This document shows positions 8,781 through 18,706 of a stretch of DNA of 64,000 nucleotides, one piece after another. The notes under the pieces were generated by a model. The model ran no database searches. It was given only the letters and a program-made list of their open reading frames with translations, and was not told where the DNA came from. A program made the position numbers and the translations under genes. Within the stretch, counting starts at the first letter, position 1. The number at the start of each line of letters is the position of its first letter. The DNA comes from Streptomyces caatingaensis (GTDB taxonomy: Bacteria > Actinomycetota > Actinomycetes > Streptomycetales > Streptomycetaceae), in contig NZ_LFXA01000009.1 of the NCBI RefSeq assembly GCF_001187435.1, positions 496,001 through 560,000 on the forward strand, given 5' to 3'.

Positions 8781-10714
8781 CGGGTGAGCTCCTCGTCCGT
8801 CAGGTACTTCTTCAGCTCGTCCTTCTCGAACAGCTCCAGCAGGTCCGGGCGCATCGGCGGGGCGTCCTGCCGCTCCAGCCGGATGCGGCCCAACGCCGGG
8901 TCCTCGACGGCCGGTTCCGCGCTGTCGTCGGCCAGCCGGCACACCAGGTTGACCCGCCGCCACCGCCGGTCCATCCCCGGGTGGTCGTCGCGCGTGTGCC
9001 CGCCGCGGCTCTCCGCCCGCTCCAGCGCGGCCCGCGCCACGCACTCGCTGACCAGCAGCATGTTCCGCAGGTCCAGGGCCAGGTGCCAGCCGGGGTTGAA
9101 CTGCCGGTGCCCCTCGACCGCCGCCCGCCGCGCCCGGGCCCGCAGCACCGACAGCCGGTGCAGCGCCTCCTCCATCTCGGGCGCCCGGCGGATGATGCCG
9201 ACCAGGTCGTTCATCGACTGCTGGAGCTCCTGGTGGAGGGTGTAGGGGTTCTCCGCGGCGCCCGTTCCCTCGGCGCCGAACGGACGGAGCGCCTCCGCCT
9301 CGGCCGAGGCGATGTCCGCGTCCGACACCTCCGGGCGCGCCGCCGGGCCCAGCTCCGCCGCGTACCGCGCCGCGTACAGCCCCGCGCGCCGCCCGAACAC
9401 CAGCAGGTCCGAAAGGGAGTTGCCGCCCAGCCGGTTGGATCCGTGCAGCCCGCCCGCCACCTCACCGGCCGCGAACAGGCCCGGCACGCCGACCGCCGCC
9501 GCGGTGTCCGGCTCGACCTCGACGCCGCCCATCACGTAGTGGCAGGTGGGGCCGACCTCCATCGCCTCGGCGGTGATGTCGACGTCCGCCAGCTCCTTGA
9601 ACTGGTGGTGCATGGACGGGAGTTTGCGGCGGATCACCTCGGCGGGCATCCGGGTCGACACGTCCAGGAACACCCCGCCGTGCGGCGAGCCGCGGCCCGC
9701 CTTCACCTCGGCGTTGATCGCCCGGGCGACCTCGTCGCGCGGCAGCAGCTCCGGCGGGCGGCGGTTGTGGTCCGGGTCGGTGTACCAGCGGTCGCCCTCG
9801 GCCTCCGTCTCGGCGTACTTGTCCTTGAAGACCTCCGGGACGTAGTCGAACATGAACCGCTTGCCGTCGCTGTTGCGCAGCACCCCGCCGTCGCCGCGCA
9901 CCGACTCGGTGACGAGGATGCCCTTGACGGACGGCGGCCAGACCATGCCCGTGGGGTGGAACTGGACGAACTCCATGTTGACCAGGCGGGCCCCGGCCAG
10001 CAGCGCCAGCGCGTGCCCGTCGCCCGTGTACTCCCAGGAGTTGGAGGTCACCTTGAAGGACTTGCCGATGCCGCCGGTGGCCAGCACCACCGCCGGGGCC
10101 TCCAGGACGAAGAACCGGCCGGACTCCCGCTCGTACCCGAAGACGCCCGAGACCCGGCCGCCCGGCCCGGAACGGTTCTTCAGCACCCGCGTGACCGTGC
10201 ACTCCTGGAAGACCTTGAGCCGGGCCTCGTAGTCCCCGAACTCCCTTCGGTCCTCCTGCTGGAGGGCGACGACCTTCTGCTGGAGCGTGCGGATCAGCTC
10301 CAGGCCGGTGCGGTCGCCGACGTGCGCCAGCCGCGGGTACTCGTGCCCGCCGAAGTTGCGCTGCGAGATCCGGCCGTCGGGCGTGCGGTCGAAGACCGCG
10401 CCCCAGGTCTCCAGCTCCCAGACCCGCTGCGGGGCCTCGCGGGCGAGGAGTTCGGCCATCCGCCAGTTGTTGAGGAACTTGCCGCCGCGGAGCGTGTCGC
10501 GGTAGTGCACCTGCCAGTTGTCGTGTGCGTTGACGTTGCCCATGCAGGCCGCGATGCCACCCTCGGCCATGACCGTGTGCGCCTTGCCGAACAGCGACTT
10601 GCACACCACGGCGCAGCGCAGCCCCTGTTCGCGGGCCTCGATCGCGGCCCGCAACCCGGCGCCCCCCGCGCCCACCACGACCACGTCCCAGGACTGCCGG
10701 TCCACCCGTGTCAT
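8777..10714 (-). CDS. sdhA: succinate dehydrogenase/fumarate reductase flavoprotein subunit
   Basis: 645-residue catalytic subunit oxidising succinate to fumarate, or the reverse. The dinucleotide-binding motif VVVGAGGAGLRAAIEA is at residues about 12-27. FGKAHTVMAEGG contains the histidine that normally carries covalent FAD. Active-site motifs HPTG, ESVRGDGG and HGSNRLGGNSL are present. It lies 13 bp downstream of the membrane-anchor gene and overlaps sdhB by 4 nt. ATG start preceded by GGGGAGAC. Confidence 0.94.
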   Translation of the reverse strand: MTRVDRQSWDVVVVGAGGAGLRAAIEAREQGLRCAVVCKSLFGKAHTVMAEGGIAACMGNVNAHDNWQVHYRDTLRGGKFLNNWRMAELLAREAPQRVWELETWGAVFDRTPDGRISQRNFGGHEYPRLAHVGDRTGLELIRTLQQKVVALQQEDRREFGDYEARLKVFQECTVTRVLKNRSGPGGRVSGVFGYERESGRFFVLEAPAVVLATGGIGKSFKVTSNSWEYTGDGHALALLAGARLVNMEFVQFHPTGMVWPPSVKGILVTESVRGDGGVLRNSDGKRFMFDYVPEVFKDKYAETEAEGDRWYTDPDHNRRPPELLPRDEVARAINAEVKAGRGSPHGGVFLDVSTRMPAEVIRRKLPSMHHQFKELADVDITAEAMEVGPTCHYVMGGVEVEPDTAAAVGVPGLFAAGEVAGGLHGSNRLGGNSLSDLLVFGRRAGLYAARYAAELGPAARPEVSDADIASAEAEALRPFGAEGTGAAENPYTLHQELQQSMNDLVGIIRRAPEMEEALHRLSVLRARARRAAVEGHRQFNPGWHLALDLRNMLLVSECVARAALERAESRGGHTRDDHPGMDRRWRRVNLVCRLADDSAEPAVEDPALGRIRLERQDAPPMRPDLLELFEKDELKKYLTDEELTR

Positions 10715-10727
10715 CGAAAGGTCTCCC

Positions 10728-11591
10728 CTAGAAGAAGCTCGGGTCGTCGAACACGCCGCCGGCGACCAGGTACACGTACAGGTCGGCCAGTGCGACGCTC
10801 ACCAGCGAGGCCCAGGCGAGCGCCATGTGATGGGCGTTGAGCCGGCTCACCCAGGTCCACATCCGGTAGCGGACGGGGTGCTTGGAGAAGTTCCGCAGGC
10901 GGCCGCCGACGAAGTGCCGGCAGGAGTGGCAGGAGAGCGTGTACGCCAGGATCAGCAGGGCGTTGGCGAGGAGGACGAGGGTGCCGAGGCCCATGTGCCC
11001 CCAGCGCTCGTCCTTGTCGCGGAAGGCGATGACGGCGTCGTAGGTGAGGACGGCCGCCACCAGCACCGCCGCGTAGAAGAAGTAGCGGTGGACGTTCTGC
11101 AGGATCAGCGGGAAGCGGGTCTCGCCGGTGTACTTCTTGTGCGGCTCGGCGACCGCGCAGGCCGGGGGCGAGGCCCAGAAGCCCCGGTAGTAGGCCTTGC
11201 GGTAGTAGTAGCAGGTGAGCCGGAAGCCCAGCGGGAAGATCAGCACCAGCAGGGCGGGGGAGAGCGCCCACCAGTCGCCGAACAGCCCCCAGGAGGCGCC
11301 CTCCTTCATCGGGACGCAGCGGGTGGCGAAGCAGGGCGAGTAGAAGGGCGAGACGTAGGGCGCCGCGTAGTAGCGCTCGTCGGCGAAGGCCCGCCAGGTG
11401 GCGTAGACGACGAAGACCAGCAGGCCGGCGGTGGTGCCGGCGGGCGCCAGCCACCAGCGGTCGCGGCGCAGGTGGCGGGCCGCGATCGCGGCCCGCGAGG
11501 AGTGGTGGACGCCGCCGCCCGCCGCGGGGGCGGGGACGGCCGGTCGGGGATCGGAGCCGGTGGACGGCCGTGGATCGGTGCCAGTTGACAA
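10728..11591 (-). CDS. sdhC: succinate dehydrogenase membrane-anchor (Sdh1-type cytochrome) subunit
   Basis: 287 residues with about five hydrophobic segments and several conserved histidines (for example HRYFFYAA, SCHSCRHF, NAHHMALAW) suited to haem b ligation. The sequence YYAAPYVSPFYSPCF and the LTCYYYRKAYYRGFW stretch are typical of the single large membrane subunit in actinobacterial Sdh1 operons. Being first in the sdhC-A-B transcription unit supports this. TTG start with CGGAG about 6 nt upstream; the first 35 residues are Pro-rich and may be disordered. Confidence 0.8.
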   Translation of the reverse strand: MSTGTDPRPSTGSDPRPAVPAPAAGGGVHHSSRAAIAARHLRRDRWWLAPAGTTAGLLVFVVYATWRAFADERYYAAPYVSPFYSPCFATRCVPMKEGASWGLFGDWWALSPALLVLIFPLGFRLTCYYYRKAYYRGFWASPPACAVAEPHKKYTGETRFPLILQNVHRYFFYAAVLVAAVLTYDAVIAFRDKDERWGHMGLGTLVLLANALLILAYTLSCHSCRHFVGGRLRNFSKHPVRYRMWTWVSRLNAHHMALAWASLVSVALADLYVYLVAGGVFDDPSFF

Positions 11592-11642
11592 GGGGGACTC
11601 CGGGAGGAGCGGGGGTGGAGGGGGCGGGGTGCCGGGCGCCCG

Positions 11643-11927
11643 CTAGGGGGCGCGGCGGCCGCCGGAGCCGATCCCCTCCTCGTCGGCGTCCCGCCACAGC
11701 GAGGCGTCGTACGGGGTGTCGGGGATCGTCACGATGGCCGGACGGGGGCGCTCCGGGGGCTGCGACTCGCGCAACAGCGCGAAGCTGTCGCGGAGATGGC
11801 CGGCGTCGGAACGCATCCGCCGCAGTTCCGGGCCGTCGCTGCCCAGCTGTCGCTCCAGCCGCCCGAGGGCCCGGTCGAGTTCGCCCAGGCAGCGCTGAAC
11901 AGCAGTCAAGTCGTCGTTCAGGGACAC
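11643..11927 (-). CDS. hypothetical protein, helical
   Basis: 94 residues. The N-terminal half (DLTAVQRCLGELDRALGRLE) and following LRRMRSDAGHLRDSFALLRE look like a two-helix coiled coil; the C-terminal part is Pro-rich (PPERPRPAIVTIPDTPYDAS). The gene is 51 bp upstream of sdhC on the same strand, so it probably heads the transcript. No membrane segment or signal. Function unknown. GTG start with GAGGG upstream. Confidence 0.7.
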   Translation of the reverse strand: MSLNDDLTAVQRCLGELDRALGRLERQLGSDGPELRRMRSDAGHLRDSFALLRESQPPERPRPAIVTIPDTPYDASLWRDADEEGIGSGGRRAP

Positions 11928-12190
11928 GGTTTGCCCTCACTTCCGCGATCGGCGGTTGCGGGTGGCGACGGTGATGCGACAGAGAGTGTCGCGCGTCACA
12001 CCCCTTCAGGGGAAGATAGCCGCCCCGATTGCACCTTCGCGGGAGCGCATTCCTCGCGCGGCCTGCCGCTGCTCAAACGTTCGTCCAGGTGGGTGGCGTG
12101 CGGGGCGGCGGCGTCGTGTCGGCACGCCTTCGCCCGGGCCGTCGCCTTCAGTGGGCGGAGAAGATCGGATCAGCCGCGCATTGCGCCGAC

Positions 12191-12223
12191 TGAGCGATCC
12201 CCGAGTGATCCCTGAGCGATCCC
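12191..12223 (+). promoter_or_regulatory. three 11-bp direct repeats upstream of lipoprotein gene
   Basis: TGAGCGATCCC, CGAGTGATCCC and TGAGCGATCCC follow each other without gap. The 11-bp period places each copy on nearly the same face of the helix, as in sites for cooperatively binding regulators. They end 49 bp before the start codon of the 12273 gene. Confidence 0.4.
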
Positions 12224-12240
12224 TTCGGCGCTCCGAAGGG
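12221..12240 (+). promoter_or_regulatory. leader hairpin
   Basis: CCCTTCGG-CGCT-CCGAAGGG, a perfect 8-bp stem with a 4-nt loop, ends 16 nt before the Shine-Dalgarno GGAGG (12257-12261) of the lipoprotein gene. It could be a 5' mRNA stabiliser, a weak terminator or an operator. Confidence 0.35.
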
Positions 12241-12272
12241 TCCGGCCACGTACGGCGGAGGTTGTCACCCCC

Positions 12273-14219
12273 ATGTCCATCCGCACGCACTCCCGCTCCC
12301 GCTCGCGCCGCCCGGCCGCCCTGCTCGCCGCGGGGCTCCTGCTCCCGCTGCCCGTCCTGGCCGGCTGCGGCGGGGGCGGCGCCGAGGGGGGCGAACTGCC
12401 GGGCGCCACCCAGGACATCGCGGCCGCGCCCCGCTCCAAGGTCGCCGACAAGGGCTCCCTGACCTGGGCCGTCGACGCCCTGCCGGCCACCTACAACGTC
12501 TTCCAGTCGGACGCCGACGCCACCGCGCAGCGGGTGGCCGCCGCCGTGCTCCCCACCCTCTTCACCCTGGACGCCCACGGGCGCCCGCGGCGCAACCCCG
12601 ACTACCTCGCCTCCGCCGGCGTCGTGCGGCGCGAGCCCCGACAGGTCGTCCTCTACCGCCTCGACCCCCGCGCCGTCTGGAGCGACGGCACCCCCGTCGG
12701 CGCCGCCGACTTCGAGGCCCAGTGGAAGGCCCTGCGCGGCAAGGACAGCGCCTTCTGGACGGCCGGGAACGCCGGCTACGACCGGATCGAACGCGTCGAG
12801 CGCGGCGCCGACGCCCACGAAGTCAAGATCACTTTTGCGAAGCCCTACGCCGACTGGGCCGGGCTCTTCACCCCGCTCTACCCCCGGGCCGCGATGGCCA
12901 CCGGGAACGCCTTCAACGACTCCATGCGCAAGAACCTCGCCTTCTCCGCCGGGCCGTTCCAGGTGGCCGAGCGCGACGACGCGCGGGGCACGCTCGCGCT
13001 CGTCCGCAACCCGCGCTGGTGGGGCGACCGCGCCAAGCTCGACCGGCTGGTGCTGCGCGCCGTGCCGCGCGAGGAGCGGGCCGACGCCCTGGCGAACGGC
13101 GGGCTCGACGTCGCCGAGATCACCCCCGCGGCCGCCGACCGCATCGCCAAGGCCAACCAGCCGCCCCGGCACCGGGGCGACGACGCCAACAAGCCCGCCG
13201 CGGCCGCCGGCCTGCGCGGCCTCGCCGTGCACCGCGCGCTCGAACCGGCCTACACCCAGCTCGCCCTCAACGGCGCCTCCGGACCGCTCTCCGACGAGCG
13301 GGTGCGGCGCGCCGTGGCGCGGGCGATCGACCGCAAGGCGCTCGCCGAGTACGTCCTGGCGCCGCTCGGACTGCCGGCCGAGCCCCTCGGCAGCCACGTC
13401 CTGGTGGCCGGGCAGCCGGGCTACGAGGACAACAGCGACGCCCTCGGCTCCGCCGACCCCGGGGCGGCGCGGGACCTGCTCGCCGACGCGGGCTGGAAGG
13501 AGGGCAAGGGCGAGCCGCCGCGGTCCCGGCCCGCGCGGGCGGGCGCCGGGCGGCCGGCGCCAGCCGCCCGGCCCGACGACAAGCCCGAGCCGCGGGCGCC
13601 GGAGGAACTGCCCGAGTTCGACGGGGACGGGCAGGTGCCCGAGGACGACAAGGACACCGACGGGGGCAAGGGCGGCCTCGCCCCCGTCCGTTTCAAGGAC
13701 GGCAAGAAGCTCGCCCTCCGCTTCGTCCTGCCGAAGGGGGCGGGGGCCGAGCCGCTGCGGGAGGTCGGGGCGCGGATCGCGCGGCGGCTCGACGCGGTGG
13801 GCATCCGCACGGAGATCGTCAAGGTCGAGGACGCGGGCTTCTTCAAGGACCACATCGCGTCCGGAGACTTCGACCTCGCCCTCTACTCCTGGCCCGCCAG
13901 CGCCTTCCCCGCCACGGACGCCCGGCCGATCTTCGCCAAGCCGCAGCCGGCGGCGGACGGCTCGCTCCAGGTCGAGCAGAACTACACCCGGGTCGGCACC
14001 GACCAGATCGACCGCCTCTTCGACCAGGCCTCCACCGAACTGGACGCCGACGCCTCCCGCGACCTCGTCCTGCGGGCCGACGCCCGCATCTGGGCCGCGG
14101 CCGCGGCGATCCCGCTCTACCAGCGGCCCGAACTCGTCGCCACCCGGCGAACCGTCGCCAACGCCGGCGCCTTCGGCCTCGCCAGCCCGCGCTATCAGGA
14201 TGTGGGCTTCCTGCGCTGA
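12273..14219 (+). CDS. orphan SBP_bac_5-fold lipoprotein, LpqW-like
   Basis: 648 residues. Signal peptide with lipobox LPVLAGC (Cys about residue 30), then a family 5 substrate-binding-protein fold (for example LTWAVDALPATYNVF near the start, YRLDPRAVWSDGTPVGAADF). No permease or ATPase genes accompany it. An inserted low-complexity Arg/Pro then Asp/Glu-rich segment (about residues 413-465) interrupts the fold. The gene sits immediately before typA, as lpqW (Rv1166) sits next to typA (Rv1165) in M. tuberculosis. LpqW uses the SBP fold not for transport but in control of phosphatidylinositol mannoside/lipomannan synthesis. Family and context support an LpqW-like assignment; its role here is inference. 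Alternative: solute receptor shared with other Opp permeases. Confidence 0.78.
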   Translation: MSIRTHSRSRSRRPAALLAAGLLLPLPVLAGCGGGGAEGGELPGATQDIAAAPRSKVADKGSLTWAVDALPATYNVFQSDADATAQRVAAAVLPTLFTLDAHGRPRRNPDYLASAGVVRREPRQVVLYRLDPRAVWSDGTPVGAADFEAQWKALRGKDSAFWTAGNAGYDRIERVERGADAHEVKITFAKPYADWAGLFTPLYPRAAMATGNAFNDSMRKNLAFSAGPFQVAERDDARGTLALVRNPRWWGDRAKLDRLVLRAVPREERADALANGGLDVAEITPAAADRIAKANQPPRHRGDDANKPAAAAGLRGLAVHRALEPAYTQLALNGASGPLSDERVRRAVARAIDRKALAEYVLAPLGLPAEPLGSHVLVAGQPGYEDNSDALGSADPGAARDLLADAGWKEGKGEPPRSRPARAGAGRPAPAARPDDKPEPRAPEELPEFDGDGQVPEDDKDTDGGKGGLAPVRFKDGKKLALRFVLPKGAGAEPLREVGARIARRLDAVGIRTEIVKVEDAGFFKDHIASGDFDLALYSWPASAFPATDARPIFAKPQPAADGSLQVEQNYTRVGTDQIDRLFDQASTELDADASRDLVLRADARIWAAAAAIPLYQRPELVATRRTVANAGAFGLASPRYQDVGFLR

Positions 14220-14684
14220 GCGCGGCGCTCTGCTCTCGGGGGCTGGGCCCGGGCCCCCGGGCCCGGCCCCGGAGGGCCTCCGGCCACCGCCCCCGGGGCC
14301 GGCCCCGCCCGCGGCCGGGAGGGGGCAGGGGGCGGCGCTCCGCCCCCGCCCCGAAACCGCGCTCCGCGCCCACGCCCCCCCGGGGGGTGCAGGGGGCGGA
14401 GCCCCCGCCCTTCGTGGGGCGGGCCCGGCCCGCGCACGCCCCCGCGGGCCGCACCCGCCCCCCGCCGCGGAGCCGCCTCGGGTCCGGGGCCGGGCCCCGG
14501 TTAAGGGGAGGGGTGGGCTGGGGGAGAGGAAACCGCAGGTCAGAGCGGGCGTGTGCAGCCCCGGGCCGCTTAAGGGGGCGCTTCCCCGTACCATGGAGTG
14601 AGGCCGTGGCTTGATCTGCCCGGCAGGCCCGTGTACCGGACCGTACGCGAGGCCATCCACGATTCCGGGAGAAGCGCCGCAAGT
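14220..14684. other. GC-rich intergenic region upstream of typA
   Basis: 465 bp without a supportable gene. 14220-14470 consists of stacked GC palindromes. 14382-14407 contains GGGGGGTGCAGGGGGCGGAG followed by CCCCC, the same element found inverted at 5595-5620. The lipoprotein transcript probably terminates here and the typA promoter lies in 14500-14684, but I could not fix its hexamers. Confidence 0.6.
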
Positions 14685-16592
<1,908 letters not shown>

Positions 16593-16610
16593 TCCCACCC
16601 GGCCCACCCG

Positions 16611-16653
16611 AAGGCCCGGTGCCCCCGCAACACGGCGGAGGCACCGGGCCTTT
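16611..16653 (+). terminator. typA Rho-independent terminator
   Basis: AAGGCCCGGTGCC (16611-16623) pairs with GGCACCGGGCCTT (16640-16652), a perfect 13-bp stem with a 16-nt loop, followed by a short T-run. It starts 19 nt after the typA stop codon. Confidence 0.85.
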
Positions 16654-16947
16654 GCCATACCTGTCCGGATAACGGACGGCGAGATCCGGTTTCTTGGGTC
16701 ATCGACCCGATTCGTCGCTGTCTGTCTGGGTGGTGTTTGTCCGGATTTCGGGCAACGGCAGGCGGTCGATGTGACCAAAGCGAAACCCTTTAAGTGTGGT
16801 TTACGGGGCGGCGGTGCTCAATAGTGGGGCCATTAGCTCGGGTCAATGGGTCAACGCGCTGTGGGGAGTGCGTCCGACTCACGAGCACACTCGGGGGTTC
16901 CGGTTCCTGTCGTGCTGTCAGGGGTGTCAGCGCTGCGGGGGCCGGTT

Positions 16948-16981
16948 CCTCCTATCTGGTGACAGTGGACTCCTGAGGAGG
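16948..16981 (+). promoter_or_regulatory. possible Shine-Dalgarno sequestering element
   Basis: CCTCCT at 16948-16953 is the exact complement of the AGGAGG Shine-Dalgarno at 16976-16981 of the 16989 gene. The local palindrome CTCCTGAGGAG (16970-16980) offers a competing small hairpin. Pairing would hide the ribosome binding site. Visible in sequence; regulatory function is inference. Confidence 0.3.
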
Positions 16982-16988
16982 GATACCC

Positions 16989-18617
16989 ATGCGCGGTGCC
17001 AAGAGCGCCAAGTGGGTCGTGGGCGCGATAGTCGTCGCGATGGCGGCGACGGCCTGTGGCGGCGGCAGCAGCAACGATGACGAGGGGAACGCGGCCGTTG
17101 ACCCCAACGGCGTGTTCACCTACTACAACACCGAGCCGCAGCGGGGGCTCATCCCGACCAACACCAACGAGGTCGGCGGCCACTACATGATGGCCAACAT
17201 GTTCCGCGGCCTGGTCACCTTCGACATCAACAACAAGCTGCAGATGGCGCAGGCGCAGAGCGTCGACACCACGGACAACCAGCACTTCACGGTCAAGCTG
17301 AAGCCGGGCTGGAAGTTCCACAACGGCGAGACGGTCACCGCCAACTCCTTCGTCAAGGCCTGGAACTGGGCCGCCAACGCCAAGAACGCCCAGCTCAACT
17401 CCTCCTGGTTCGAGGCCATCAAGGGCTATGAGGACGTCCACCCGGAGAAGGGCGACCCCAAGTCCGACACGATGTCGGGTCTGAAGGTCGTCAACGACAA
17501 CGAGTTCACCATCGAACTCTCGCGCCCCGTCTCCACCTTCAAGGAGCGGCTGTACTACGACGCCTTCTTCCCGCTCCCCGAGGCGTTCTACAAGGACCCC
17601 AAGGCGTTCGGCGAGCACCCCATCGGCAACGGCCCCTACAAGATGGAGGGTTCGTGGGCCCACAAGGTCGAGCTGAAGGTCCGTAAGTTCGCCGACTACA
17701 AGGGCGACGACAAGCCCAAGAACGGCGGCATCGACTTCAAGTTCTACAGCAAGGACGACGCGGCCTACGCGGACCTGCTGTCGGACAAGCTCGACATCAT
17801 GTACCAGGTGCCCAACTCCCAGGTCGGCAAGTTCAAGGACGACCTCGGCAAGCGCGCCATCAGCCAGCCGTACGGCGGCAACACCAACATCGGCTTCCCG
17901 CTCTACGACAAGGAGTGGGGCAAGCCCGAGAAGGCCAAGGTCCGTCAGGGCCTGTCCATGGCGATCGACCGCGACACCATCGCCAAGCGGGCGCTGAAGG
18001 GCAGCAAGGACGCCGCCACCGGCTTCACCCCCAAGGGCATCCCCGGCTGGCAGGACGGCGCCTGCGGCGAGTACTGCAAGTTCGACCCCGCCAAGGCCAA
18101 GGAGCTCATCAAGCAGGGCGGCGGCGTCCCGGGCAACAAGGTCACCATCACCTACAACGCCGACGGCGCCAACAAGGAGTGGGTGGACGCCGTGTGCAAC
18201 GACATCCGGCAGAACGCCGGTGTCGAGTGCGTGACCGACGCGAAGCCCACCTTCCAGGAGGCGCGCGACCTGATCACCGACAAGAAGCTCAGCAACCCGT
18301 TCCGCATGGCCTGGGTGATGGACTTCCCGAACATCGCCAACTTCGTCACCGAGCAGTTCCGCACCGGCGCGGGCGCCAACGACATGGGCTACAGCGACAA
18401 GAGCGTCGACGCCCTCATGAACAAGGCAGACGAGGCCAAGACCGAGGACGAGGCCAACAAGGGCTACTTCGAGGCCGAGAAGAAGCTCTTCGAGCAGATG
18501 CCGGCCATCCCCCTCTTCACCGACCACACCGTCGCGGGCTACTCCAAGCGCGTGCAGAACGTGAAGATCGACTACCAGCGCCAGGCCGTCTGGACCGAGG
18601 TCGAGGTCAAGAAGTAA
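16989..18617 (+). CDS. oligopeptide ABC importer 1, substrate-binding lipoprotein
   Basis: 542 residues. Lipoprotein signal ending VVAMAATAC (Cys about 21), then an SBP_bac_5 fold: YNTEPQRGLIPTNTNEVGG, LKPGWKFHNGETVTA (family signature region), IGNGPYKMEG, VRQGLSMAIDRDTIA and C-terminal EKKLFEQMPAIPLF. Binds peptides or similar solutes outside the membrane and delivers them to the permeases encoded next. First gene of a five-gene operon (SBP, two permeases, two ATPases). Closest visible relative in the window is the SBP at 27860-29494. Strong Shine-Dalgarno GAGGAGGG. Confidence 0.92.
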   Translation: MRGAKSAKWVVGAIVVAMAATACGGGSSNDDEGNAAVDPNGVFTYYNTEPQRGLIPTNTNEVGGHYMMANMFRGLVTFDINNKLQMAQAQSVDTTDNQHFTVKLKPGWKFHNGETVTANSFVKAWNWAANAKNAQLNSSWFEAIKGYEDVHPEKGDPKSDTMSGLKVVNDNEFTIELSRPVSTFKERLYYDAFFPLPEAFYKDPKAFGEHPIGNGPYKMEGSWAHKVELKVRKFADYKGDDKPKNGGIDFKFYSKDDAAYADLLSDKLDIMYQVPNSQVGKFKDDLGKRAISQPYGGNTNIGFPLYDKEWGKPEKAKVRQGLSMAIDRDTIAKRALKGSKDAATGFTPKGIPGWQDGACGEYCKFDPAKAKELIKQGGGVPGNKVTITYNADGANKEWVDAVCNDIRQNAGVECVTDAKPTFQEARDLITDKKLSNPFRMAWVMDFPNIANFVTEQFRTGAGANDMGYSDKSVDALMNKADEAKTEDEANKGYFEAEKKLFEQMPAIPLFTDHTVAGYSKRVQNVKIDYQRQAVWTEVEVKK

Positions 18618-18641
18618 CACCGGGACGCTTGCAGTGACGCA

Positions 18642-18686
18642 GGCCCAGCGACCGCCCTCCCACGAGGATCCGGCGGCCGCTGGGCC
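18642..18686 (+). terminator. hairpin between SBP and permease genes (attenuator/mRNA stabiliser)
   Basis: GGCCCAGCG-A-CCGCC (18642-18656) pairs with GGCGG-C-CGCTGGGCC (18672-18686): 14 pairs with one mismatch and a 15-nt loop, no T-run. It occupies the only real gap in the operon (89 bp). Such hairpins commonly protect the SBP message or reduce read-through so that the binding protein is made in excess. Confidence 0.6.
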
Positions 18687-18706
18687 CGTCGGCGACAGGA
18701 GGAACG

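Larger units (their letters stand above)
11928..12272. other. divergent intergenic region with direct repeats
   Basis: 345 bp between the sdh operon (leftward) and the LpqW-like lipoprotein gene (rightward). I see no gene. Promoters for both directions should lie here, but no hexamer pair is convincing. The clearest structures are three 11-bp direct repeats and a hairpin, listed separately. Confidence 0.6.
16593..16988. other. intergenic region: typA terminator and importer 1 leader
   Basis: After the terminator (16611-16653) about 335 bp precede the first gene of importer 1. No gene is seen. The sequence is less GC-rich than its surroundings (for example CCCTTTAAGTGTGGTTTACG at 16787-16806), as expected of a promoter region, but no hexamer pair is clear-cut. 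The last 40 nt contain a CCTCCT/AGGAGG pair listed separately. Confidence 0.55.
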
